A stretch of 12,749 bases of DNA. It comes from Fidelibacterota bacterium. GTDB lineage: Bacteria > Fidelibacterota > UBA2242. The stretch lies in contig DPVY01000317.1 of NCBI GenBank assembly GCA_003527965.1, positions 1-12,749 of the forward strand, in the 5' to 3' direction. The position numbers and the translations under genes were made by a program. The notes under the pieces were generated by a model that did not search any database, had not been told where the DNA came from, and was given only the letters and a program-made list of their open reading frames with translations. This document shows, one piece after another, positions 1 through 6,209 of the stretch. Positions within the stretch are counted from its first letter, which is position 1. The number at the start of each line of letters is the position of its first letter.

Positions 1-3
1 GCT

Positions 4-21
4 ATTTAAATGCTTTAATCC
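4..21. repeat. Left copy of an 18-bp terminal inverted repeat
   Basis: The 18 bases from 4 to 21 are the exact reverse complement of the last 18 bases of the window (12732-12749). In the frame of the adjacent DUF364 gene this stretch contains two stop codons (7-9 and 16-18), so it is unlikely to be native sequence of that gene. It may be an assembly or amplification fold-back, or a genuine rearrangement or insertion boundary. No transposase is present. Confidence 0.8.
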
Positions 22-312
22 GATTATTTGAAAAAAAGCGATGCCGTGATTCTTTCTTCTACAACAATTTTTAATGACACATTCAAAGAGATTATTAAAA
101 GTTTGAAAGAGCAATGTGATATTTTTATGTTAGGTCCATCATCGATTATGAGCAGGGAGATTTTTGATTATTGGGGGGTAAAGATTATTTTTGGAACTGT
201 TTTTGAAAAAAATGATGAAAGAATCCCGGATATTATTAAAAATGGTGGAGGCACAAAAGATTTTCAGCCTTATGGAAAAAAAGTATATTTGGAAAATGTG
301 AGTGACGGATGA
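19..312 (+). CDS. DUF364 (putative heavy-metal chelation) protein, C-terminal fragment
   Basis: This is the C-terminal domain of a DUF364-type protein, a Rossmann-like fold annotated in families as putative heavy-metal chelation; its biochemical role is poorly known. Family landmarks visible are the strand followed by SSTTIFNDT, the LGPSS turn, a GT pair after a hydrophobic strand, and the IIKNGGGTKDF segment followed by KKVYLEN near the end. Full-length members are roughly 250 residues, so more than half is missing at the 5' side. The frame is open only from base 19 because of in-frame stops at 7-9 and 16-18 inside the terminal repeat. The TTG at 28 is a formal start without a convincing ribosome-binding site, and the residues before it (SDY) still look like natural sequence. 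It overlaps the next gene by ATGA, which implies translational coupling. The fragment is visibly richer in A+T than later genes. Confidence 0.72.
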   Translation, partial: SDYLKKSDAVILSSTTIFNDTFKEIIKSLKEQCDIFMLGPSSIMSREIFDYWGVKIIFGTVFEKNDERIPDIIKNGGGTKDFQPYGKKVYLENVSDG

Positions 313-1154
313 AAACCTATCTTGATTGCCTGCCCTGCTTTTTACAACAAACGCTCAGGGCGGGGCGAATTGCCACTGATGACGAGAAAATAATAAAGCA
401 ACTTTTAGATGATGTTGGGATGATGTTAAAAGATATTCCGTTGGATAATACGCCTCCGGAAACAGGAATGCTGATATATCAAAAAATCAGTCAAATAACC
501 GGAAACCAAGATCCTTTTAAAAAGATCAAGAAAGAGAACATTGATAAGGCGCTTTCACTTTATCCCGAGATGAAAAAACTGGTTGATAAATCTAATGATA
601 AGTTACTTACCGCGATAAAGCTGGCAATAGCGGGAAATGTTATTGATTTTGGAGTAAACCGGGAATTTGATATTGAGAAAGAAATTGCCGAAGCGGTTAA
701 CAAGAAATTGGTTTTAAAAGACTATGAAGATTTCAAAGATGTCCTATGTAAAGCAAAGGAGATTTTATATATTGGCGATAATGCCGGAGAAGCGGTCTTT
801 GATAAAATTCTGATTGAGCAATTGAAAAAACCGGTGGTTTATGTTGTAAGAGGGCATCCGGTTATTAATGATGTTACTTTTCAGGACGCTGTTTCTATTG
901 GAATAGATAAGTTGGCGCGGGTCATTTCTTCCGGGACTCCGGCGCCGGGAACAATTCTTAAAACATGCAATCCGGATTTTATCAAATTGTTTAAAAGTGC
1001 CGATATGGTAATCAGCAAGGGGCAGGGAAATTATGAAGGACTTTCCGGAGAAAAGCGACCGATATTCTTTTTATTGAAAGTTAAATGTCCTGTCATTGCC
1101 CGGGATATTGGCGTCGATACCAGCGCCATTGTACTAAAAAGGAATGGAATCTAA
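309..1154 (+). CDS. DUF89 family metal-dependent phosphatase-like protein
   Basis: A 281-residue protein of the DUF89 (ARMT1-like) family. Characterised members are Mn/Ni/Co-dependent phosphatases thought to remove damaged or overflow sugar phosphates and phosphometabolites. Landmarks are an N-terminal C7-x2-C10 pair typical of the short prokaryotic subgroup, GNVID at 109-113, DNAGE at 157-161 (metal-ligand Asp and Asn), RGHPVINDVT at 181-190 with N187/D188, SSGTPAPG at 207-214, and KGQGN at 237-241. All expected active-site motifs are present, so the enzyme should be functional. The ATG at 309 overlaps the stop of the DUF364 fragment (ATGA), and the next ORF starts on the base after its stop. 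The pairing with DUF364 and a metal exporter suggests metal or metabolite homeostasis, but the substrate cannot be told from the sequence. Confidence 0.85.
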   Translation: MKTYLDCLPCFLQQTLRAGRIATDDEKIIKQLLDDVGMMLKDIPLDNTPPETGMLIYQKISQITGNQDPFKKIKKENIDKALSLYPEMKKLVDKSNDKLLTAIKLAIAGNVIDFGVNREFDIEKEIAEAVNKKLVLKDYEDFKDVLCKAKEILYIGDNAGEAVFDKILIEQLKKPVVYVVRGHPVINDVTFQDAVSIGIDKLARVISSGTPAPGTILKTCNPDFIKLFKSADMVISKGQGNYEGLSGEKRPIFFLLKVKCPVIARDIGVDTSAIVLKRNGI

Positions 1155-1538
1155 ATGCGGATGAACTTTCAGCACCTGGGTCTGACCGTTGCAGAAGAAT
1201 CGGATATCCGGGAATTTTACCAGGATATTCTGAAGATGGATATTCAGCGGGAATTCACGCTGAATCGCAGGCAGGCTCGTCAAATCTTTAATGAAGACCG
1301 GGACATAAAAATCGTGGTGGGGACGATTGGTGATTTATCCGTCGAATTGTTTATGGCTGATGAAAAATGTAAAACGGTCTGTGAGCATGTCTGTATTTCG
1401 GTTGCGGATCGTCAGGCTGTTATTGATGCGTGCCAGGCGAATAATTTTCCGATTACCATTATTGAACGTAAACCCTTTGATATTGTCTTTATCCGGGATA
1501 AAACCGGAAATCTTTTTGAAATAAAAGAAGAGGAGTGA
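1155..1538 (+). CDS. VOC superfamily (glyoxalase/dioxygenase-fold) protein
   Basis: A 127-residue single-module VOC protein with two beta-alpha-beta-beta-beta repeats. The four positions that usually bind the divalent metal are all occupied: H7 (QHLGLTV), E64 (VELFM), H78 (EHVCISV) and E122 (NLFEIKE). The C-terminal DKTGNLFEI motif is typical of lyase or dioxygenase members. The substrate is not predictable; glyoxalase I, fosfomycin-resistance-like and epimerase branches all share this pattern. The start follows the DUF89 stop with no gap, with a purine-rich AAGGAATGG upstream. A second in-frame ATG (1161) could also serve. The gene ends inside the ribosome-binding region of the downstream transporter, consistent with one operon. 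Confidence 0.78.
   Translation: MRMNFQHLGLTVAEESDIREFYQDILKMDIQREFTLNRRQARQIFNEDRDIKIVVGTIGDLSVELFMADEKCKTVCEHVCISVADRQAVIDACQANNFPITIIERKPFDIVFIRDKTGNLFEIKEEE
1531..1535 (+). promoter_or_regulatory. Ribosome-binding site fixing the ArsP_2 start
   Basis: AGGAG lies five bases before the ATG at 1541, inside the last codons of the VOC gene. This favours 1541 over an in-frame GTG at 1535, which would sit within the Shine-Dalgarno itself. Confidence 0.7.
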
Positions 1539-1540
1539 CG

Positions 1541-2566
1541 ATGGCGTTTATTGAGACATTTAAAGAGAGCATGATGATTACCGGCTTTATTTTTACGATG
1601 ATGCTGGTGATCGAATATATCAATATCCAGACAAAAGGCGCCTGGCGGGATGCTATCAAGGAAAAGCCATGGGGGCAGTATTTAATCGCAGCATTGCTGG
1701 GAGCCACGCCCGGCTGCCTGGGGGCTTTTACGGTGGTTGCGCTCTATTCGCACAGGGTCGTCTCGCTGGGGGCTGTTGTGGCGGCGATGATCGCCACCAG
1801 TGGAGATGAGGCGTTTTTAATGTTTGGTATGTTCCCACGTATCGCGTTGCTGTTAACAGGGATTATTTTTATTATCGGTGCCTTGAGTGGCTTTTTGGTT
1901 GATAGATTTATTCCCGGAAAATCTCTAAAAATAATATTGCCAGAGCGCAGCCTTCCGCTTCATGAGGAGGATAGGTGCGTCTGTTATCCCAAAGGGCATA
2001 TTGCCGAACAATTAAAAAACCTCAGCATGGAGAGGGCGCTACTAACATCTACCCTGTTGTTTTTTATTTTTGGGTTGCTCTTCGCTGGAGTAGGTCCGGA
2101 AGAATGGAACTGGATTAAAATTACAGTTATGATAACCTCTTTAATCTCCCTGTTTGTAGTAACTACTGTACCCGAACATTTTTTAAAAGAGCATCTATGG
2201 GATCATATTGTTAAGGTCCACATTCCAAAAATATTTTTATGGACGTTTGGAACCCTGCTTGTTATTGGCTTTGTTATGCAATATGTAGATATTTCCGCGT
2301 GGGTGGCTGAAAATCTGATTGTCACGCTGTTGATAGCCGTGTTTGTTGGAATTATTCCCGAGTCTGGTCCGCATATGGTGTTTGTAACTCTTTTCTATAG
2401 CGGCGCAATTCCTTTCAGTGTTCTCCTGGCAAGCTCTATTGTTCAGGACGGTCACGGTATGCTTCCCCTGCTGGCTGAATCGAAGAGGTCTTTTATAATT
2501 GTTAAAGGAATAAATATAGTTATTGGTTTAGTTATTGGTGTTTTACTTATAAAGATAGGTTTTTAG
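1541..2566 (+). CDS. 10-TM ArsP_2-type putative heavy-metal exporter
   Basis: A 341-residue, very hydrophobic inner-membrane protein matching the ArsP_2 family (putative 10-TM heavy-metal exporter, PF11449). It has two membrane halves around a hydrophilic central loop of about residues 125-165. Landmarks are GATPGCLGAF at 54-63, TSGDEAF at 87-92, a Cys/His-bearing loop (H141, C146, C148, H153) that could bind a soft metal, IPESGPH at 272-278 and VQDGHGMLPLLAESK at 301-315. The paired GATPGC and IPESGP turns in the two halves suggest an internal inverted repeat. The substrate is not proven; related proteins are annotated as arsenic, manganese or generic metal exporters. The start at 1541 is chosen from the adjacent AGGAG. 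The gene is four bases from the MFS gene. Confidence 0.82.
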   Translation: MAFIETFKESMMITGFIFTMMLVIEYINIQTKGAWRDAIKEKPWGQYLIAALLGATPGCLGAFTVVALYSHRVVSLGAVVAAMIATSGDEAFLMFGMFPRIALLLTGIIFIIGALSGFLVDRFIPGKSLKIILPERSLPLHEEDRCVCYPKGHIAEQLKNLSMERALLTSTLLFFIFGLLFAGVGPEEWNWIKITVMITSLISLFVVTTVPEHFLKEHLWDHIVKVHIPKIFLWTFGTLLVIGFVMQYVDISAWVAENLIVTLLIAVFVGIIPESGPHMVFVTLFYSGAIPFSVLLASSIVQDGHGMLPLLAESKRSFIIVKGINIVIGLVIGVLLIKIGF

Positions 2567-2570
2567 CTTA

Positions 2571-3743
2571 GTGAAAATTGATCAGAAATTCGAATTTGGG
2601 AATGTATTAACCGTTTCGTTTGCACATTTGGTACATGATATATATGCTTCTTTTCTGGCGCCTATCCTGCCGCTATTAATCGAAAAGTTTGGCATTACTA
2701 TATTTTTGGCAGGATTACTGGATGTTATCAGAAAAATTCCGGCACTTGCCAACCCATTTATCGGACTAATCGCAGATAAAATATGTGTGAGATATTTCAT
2801 TATATTGGCACCTTCAGTGACTGCAATTTCGATGGGTTTGTTGGGCGCCGCCCCGCATTATACTATTTTAATGGTTTTATTTTTTGTAGCCGGGATTGGT
2901 TCTACTCTGTTTCATGTTCCTGCGCCGGTAATGATAAAGCATGTATCCTATAAACAGATTGGCAAAGGCATGAGTTTCTATATGCTGGGTGGAGAATTGG
3001 CGCGAACCCTTGGTCCGCTAACGATTCTCGGCGCCGTTTCTCTCTGGGGACTGGAGGGAACTTATCGGCTGATACCTTTTGGTTTGGTTGCTTCGGTCAT
3101 TCTCTATTTTCGCTTGCACAGAATTGAAATAAAAAAGGATTTTGGAAAGAAAAAAGGAATTGGTGCCCGCAAAACCTTTGTGGGGTTAATACCGTTTTTT
3201 ATATCGATTGGCGGGTTTGTATTTTTTCGTGCCGGGATGAAATCGGCATTAACTATTTACCTGCCCACTTACCTGACTTCCAAGGGCGCTACGTTGTGGA
3301 TGGCAGGAGCTTCTCTGTCTGTTTTGCAATTTGCCGGGGCAGGCGGGACGTTCTTTGCCGGAATTATTTCTGATAAAATCGGACGAAAAAATTCATTGCT
3401 TGTAATTGCAATTATGAATCCTATCTTAATGTGGCTGTTTGTTAAATTTAACGGTGTATTGATCGTTCCCATTTTAATTGTTACCGGATTTTTCCTTTTT
3501 GCCAGCGGACCGGTGTTATTGGCTCTGGTTCACGATCTCGATACGAAACATATGTCTTTTATTAATGGGGTTTACATGACCATCAGTTTTGGATTGAGCT
3601 CTATAATGGTTTTACTGGTGGGGCTGGCGGCGGACAAAATCGGTCTGGAATTAACCTATAAAATCGCAGCCGGCGGGGCGCTGGGTTCGATACCCTTTGT
3701 ATTAAGTTTGAAATCAGATAATAAAATGAAAGAAAACGATTGA
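2571..3743 (+). CDS. MFS transporter, fosmidomycin-resistance (Fsr)-like
   Basis: A 390-residue 12-TM major facilitator. The N-terminal SFAHLVHDIYASFLAPILP pattern, the loop 2-3 motif GLIADK (65-70), GIGSTLFHVPAP (108-119), GGELARTLGPL (140-150) and the second-half motif GIISDKIGRKN (264-274) are typical of the Fsr-like branch of drug or metabolite efflux MFS proteins. The start is GTG at 2571. The only Shine-Dalgarno-like bases (GATAGG) lie about ten bases upstream, so translation may depend on coupling to the exporter gene that ends four bases earlier. It is the last intact gene of the first operon, and a broken NifX-like frame begins two bases after its stop. The substrate is unknown. Confidence 0.82.
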   Translation: MKIDQKFEFGNVLTVSFAHLVHDIYASFLAPILPLLIEKFGITIFLAGLLDVIRKIPALANPFIGLIADKICVRYFIILAPSVTAISMGLLGAAPHYTILMVLFFVAGIGSTLFHVPAPVMIKHVSYKQIGKGMSFYMLGGELARTLGPLTILGAVSLWGLEGTYRLIPFGLVASVILYFRLHRIEIKKDFGKKKGIGARKTFVGLIPFFISIGGFVFFRAGMKSALTIYLPTYLTSKGATLWMAGASLSVLQFAGAGGTFFAGIISDKIGRKNSLLVIAIMNPILMWLFVKFNGVLIVPILIVTGFFLFASGPVLLALVHDLDTKHMSFINGVYMTISFGLSSIMVLLVGLAADKIGLELTYKIAAGGALGSIPFVLSLKSDNKMKEND

Positions 3744-3744
3744 T

Positions 3745-3840
3745 ATGAAAACAGCAATTCCCCCAACCGGCGGGCAGTTATCTGCTTACTTTGGACACTG
3801 TGAACAATTCGTGATTTCCGACTCCTGTCGGTTAGGATAA
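3745..3840 (+). pseudogene. Truncated NifX-like gene copy (31 codons)
   Basis: An ATG two bases after the MFS stop opens a 31-codon frame. Its first 22 residues match the intact NifX-like protein at 5712 at 18 of 22 positions, and bases 3745-3811 match 5712-5778 at 58 of 67 positions by my count. Matches include the GGQLS and FGHCEQF motifs. His15 of the intact copy is Tyr here. Similarity stops at about base 3817, exactly where the small palindrome CCGAC-TCCT-GTCGG begins, and the frame ends at TAA 3838-3840. The product would lack most of the domain. I read it as a remnant of a duplicated gene that was once the last gene of the upstream operon. Confidence 0.8.
3818..3831. repeat. Small palindrome at the NifX-copy breakpoint
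   Basis: CCGAC-TCCT-GTCGG forms a perfect 5-bp stem with a 4-base loop. It starts where similarity between the broken and intact NifX-like genes ends. It has no following T-run, so it is a poor intrinsic terminator. It may mark the junction of a deletion or the edge of a short dispersed repeat. Confidence 0.5.
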
Positions 3841-3847
3841 TTCTTTA

Positions 3848-3860
3848 TTGATACTATCAA
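3848..3860. promoter_or_regulatory. FNR/CRP-like palindrome upstream of the oxidoreductase
   Basis: TTGATACTATCAA is a perfect palindrome (6-bp arms around one base), ending 22 bases before the flavoprotein start. The half-sites equal the FNR consensus TTGAT/ATCAA, but the spacer is three bases rather than the usual four. It is therefore a candidate operator only, in the expected position for a promoter-proximal redox regulator. Confidence 0.35.
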
Positions 3861-3882
3861 CGATTAAATAGAAAGGTTACTA

Positions 3883-5238
3883 ATGGAAAAGTATGATGTA
3901 ATTGTGGTAGGTGGAAGTGCTGCTGGATTGACGGCAGCTCAGACAGTTCGACGCCATTATCCGGATAAGCGGATTCTGGTGATTCGCAAGGAAGAACGAG
4001 TGCTGATTCCATGTGGTATTCCCTATATCTTCGGTTCACTGGAAAATCCTCGTGAAAATCTGGTTCCCGATATAGCTTATGAAAAAATGAATCTCGGTTT
4101 GCATATTGACCAGGTTATGAATATCGACCGGGAAAATAGAGTTGTGAAAACGGAAAAAGAGGAATTTGGTTATGAAAAATTAATTCTGGGTACCGGCAGT
4201 TATCCGGCTATGCCACCGATTCCGGGACACGATAAGGAAGGCGTGTATGCCATCATTAAGGATGTGCAATACCTGACGGATATGCAGGAAAAATTAAAGT
4301 CTGTTAAAAATGTGGTGGTTATTGGTGGCGGTTTTATCGGAATTGAAATCAGTGACGAAATTAAGAAGTCCGGAGTTGAAAACGTTAGTGTCATTGAAAT
4401 TGAAAAGCATTGTCTCTATCAGTCCTATGATGAGGAATTTTGTGTGGAAATGGAACAGCAGCTTCAGTCACGCGGGGTAAATATTTATACCGGCTCGAAG
4501 GTTGTTTCCATTGACGGCGGTGGGCATGTTGAGAGCGTGACGCTATCTACCGGCAAAACGATTGCAGCGGATATTGTAATTTTGGGGATCGGTGCGGTTG
4601 CCAATGCCGATCTGGCGAAAAAAATCGGTTTACGCATTGGTCTGACTGGTGGAATCGTGGTTGATCGTGCCATGCGAACCAGCGATTCTAATATTTTTGC
4701 CTGCGGTGATTGCGCCGAAAAAGTGTCGTTCTTCGGCGGCAATTCTTCAGCCTTGAGATTAGCCTCAATTGCAACGCTAGAAGCCCGGGTCGCCGGCGCT
4801 AATGTATTTGGCATTAAGCGTGAAACACCGGGTACTGTTGGTGTGTGGGGAACCGCTGTGGGTGATCTGGCTTTGGGAACCGCCGGACTGACAGAGAAAA
4901 TGGCAAAAGCCCATGGATACAACGTTATCAGCGCTGTTAATGAGAGCGTTAATCGTCATCCCGGAAAACTGGCGGGTGCAGCTAAAATCAAGATCAAACT
5001 GGTATTTGAGATCAATTCCGGTGTTCTGTTGGGTGGTCAGATTCGGGGTGATGCCAGTGTCGGTGAGATCACGAATGCCGTTTCTGCCTGTGTCCAGAAT
5101 CGTATGACGGCTGAACAGATCGCCATGTTTCAATCGGGAACACATCCTCTGATTACTGCATCTCCAATCGCTTACGGTATTGTCAATGCGGCGGAAGCAG
5201 CCATCAGTAAAATGATTAAGGTAAAGGAGCAGTTATGA
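3883..5238 (+). CDS. FAD/NAD(P)-dependent disulfide oxidoreductase (CoA-disulfide reductase/NADH oxidase-like)
   Basis: A 451-residue cytoplasmic flavoprotein of the pyridine nucleotide-disulfide oxidoreductase superfamily. Domains in order are an N-terminal FAD Rossmann motif VVGGSAAGLTAA (8-19), a single redox Cys at C44 in IPCGIPY (the position of the active Cys in CoA-disulfide reductases, NADH oxidases and NADH peroxidases), a second dinucleotide motif VVIGGGFIGIE (145-155), an acidic residue at the end of the next strand (E172, suggesting NADH over NADPH), the second FAD motif FACGDC (272-277), and a C-terminal dimerisation domain from about 310. AAAGG lies six bases before the ATG. The stop overlaps the receiver gene start (ATGA). 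Linkage to a receiver and a NifX-like protein suggests a redox role, but the physiological substrate (CoA disulfide, polysulfide, O2 or peroxide) is undetermined. Confidence 0.88.
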   Translation: MEKYDVIVVGGSAAGLTAAQTVRRHYPDKRILVIRKEERVLIPCGIPYIFGSLENPRENLVPDIAYEKMNLGLHIDQVMNIDRENRVVKTEKEEFGYEKLILGTGSYPAMPPIPGHDKEGVYAIIKDVQYLTDMQEKLKSVKNVVVIGGGFIGIEISDEIKKSGVENVSVIEIEKHCLYQSYDEEFCVEMEQQLQSRGVNIYTGSKVVSIDGGGHVESVTLSTGKTIAADIVILGIGAVANADLAKKIGLRIGLTGGIVVDRAMRTSDSNIFACGDCAEKVSFFGGNSSALRLASIATLEARVAGANVFGIKRETPGTVGVWGTAVGDLALGTAGLTEKMAKAHGYNVISAVNESVNRHPGKLAGAAKIKIKLVFEINSGVLLGGQIRGDASVGEITNAVSACVQNRMTAEQIAMFQSGTHPLITASPIAYGIVNAAEAAISKMIKVKEQL

Positions 5239-5645
5239 GTCGGTTACTGATTATCGATGATGATTTAGATTATCTGGAAATTCTTTCCGTGTTCCTCGGT
5301 AAAAAAGGATATGAGGTAGAAACAGCGGAAACCCCGAAAACGGGTCTTAAAAAAGTTAAGACTTTTCGTCCCGACTTGGTTGTGCTGGATGTTATGATGC
5401 CATCGGATTTTGAGGGATTTCAAGTGGCTCGGGAGATTCGGGAGGATTTAGATCTGAAGGATTTACCGATTATTATTTTGAGTTGCATCCACGATCAGAA
5501 AAAGGTGCCCTATCGGTTCGCTCCGGACAAGGACTATCTGCCGGTGGATATTTTTCTGGATAAACCGGTAAATCCGGAAACATTGCTGGAAAAAATTGAG
5601 AAATTGTTAGGTGATCGCCGGGAAAAACCGCTTCGGGATCTTTAA
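5235..5645 (+). CDS. Stand-alone response-regulator receiver domain
   Basis: A 136-residue CheY-like receiver with no output domain. Visible phosphorylation residues are the acidic pair D8/D9, phospho-acceptor D52 in VVLDVMMP, the switch residue S83 (IILSC) and K110 in FLDKP. An extra loop between strand 4 and strand 5 (HDQKKVPYRFAPDKDYLPVD, 86-105) makes it longer than CheY. It is coupled to the flavoprotein by an ATGA overlap and has a good AAGGAGC ribosome-binding site. No histidine kinase occurs in the window, so its partner must lie elsewhere. As it lacks a DNA-binding domain, it presumably acts by protein contact or in a phosphorelay. Confidence 0.87.
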   Translation: MSRLLIIDDDLDYLEILSVFLGKKGYEVETAETPKTGLKKVKTFRPDLVVLDVMMPSDFEGFQVAREIREDLDLKDLPIIILSCIHDQKKVPYRFAPDKDYLPVDIFLDKPVNPETLLEKIEKLLGDRREKPLRDL

Positions 5646-5711
5646 TCCGGTATCACTGGAATTATAGACAATTGGATTAATATCCGATAAACGTGAAAGG
5701 AAGTAAAAATT

Positions 5712-6044
5712 ATGAAAATAGCAATTCCCCTGACTGGTGGACAGTTATCTTCTCACTTTGGACATTGTGAACAATTCGGAATTTATGAGGTGGACGATGG
5801 TAAAATCATTGCGTCGAAACTGGAAACTCCCCCGGCTCATGAACCCGGTGTCTTTCCTAAATGGTTGCATGAATTGGGCGTGAAGGTGGTTGTCGGCGGC
5901 GGGATGGGCAACCGGGCGCAAGCGCTGTTTCACCAAAACCAGATTGATGTCTATTTTGGTGTCGATATTGCTGATCCCGACGAGATTGTAAAGACCTATC
6001 TTGCCGGAACGCTGGAGAGCGGCGTCAATCTCTGTGATCATTAA
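5712..6044 (+). CDS. NifX/NafY-like dinitrogenase iron-molybdenum cofactor-domain protein
   Basis: A 110-residue protein that is essentially one nitrogenase-cofactor-binding domain (PF02579), shared by NifX, NafY, VnfX and the C-terminus of NifB. Family marks are the start MKIAIPLTGG, the SHFGHCEQF motif (H15, H18, C19; potential ligands to a metal cluster), VVVGGGMGNRA in the middle and a GVDIADPDEIV turn. Many anaerobes without nitrogenase carry such short proteins, often beside Mrp/NBP35 ATPases or redox enzymes, and their function is unsettled. GAAAGGAAG stands about eight bases before the ATG. It follows the receiver gene by 66 bases and may be cotranscribed with it. A broken paralogous copy lies at 3745. 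Confidence 0.86.
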   Translation: MKIAIPLTGGQLSSHFGHCEQFGIYEVDDGKIIASKLETPPAHEPGVFPKWLHELGVKVVVGGGMGNRAQALFHQNQIDVYFGVDIADPDEIVKTYLAGTLESGVNLCDH

Positions 6045-6209
6045 TCCAGTGGGAGTTCTCTGTTTCTGAAGGCGTGTGTATCTATAGGGAAAGGATAATA
6101 AGTCTTAATAAGGAAATCGATGGCAGCTGATTTTATTATTGTTTTCTAATAGCATACTTGATGAATCATTTCTACAAAAATATGTGTGCCTCACTGTGAA
6201 ATATTTAGA

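Noticed and set aside
1085..1291. A 68-codon frame bridging the DUF89 and VOC genes
   Set aside because: It overlaps two well-supported genes in another frame and has no recognisable features.
3818..3831. An intrinsic terminator after the MFS gene
   Set aside because: The stem is only 5 bp and no T-run follows.
4485..4922. A 145-codon open frame on the minus strand inside the flavoprotein gene
   Set aside because: It lies wholly antisense to a well-supported gene, has low-complexity Ser/Pro/Ala-rich content and no family motifs.
4777..5145. A 122-codon minus-strand frame inside the flavoprotein gene
   Set aside because: Antisense to conserved oxidoreductase coding, with no ribosome-binding site or recognisable domain.
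5745..6041. A 98-codon minus-strand frame opposite the NifX-like gene
   Set aside because: The forward frame has clear family motifs; the reverse frame has none.
5712..6044. Evidence of nitrogen fixation from the NifX-like gene
   Set aside because: The domain is widespread in anaerobes without nitrogenase, and no nifHDK, nifB or nifEN is present in the window.
6045..6209. A bidirectional terminator between the convergent operons
   Set aside because: I looked for stems with T-runs on both strands and found only very short palindromes such as TGATGAATCA; nothing is convincing.
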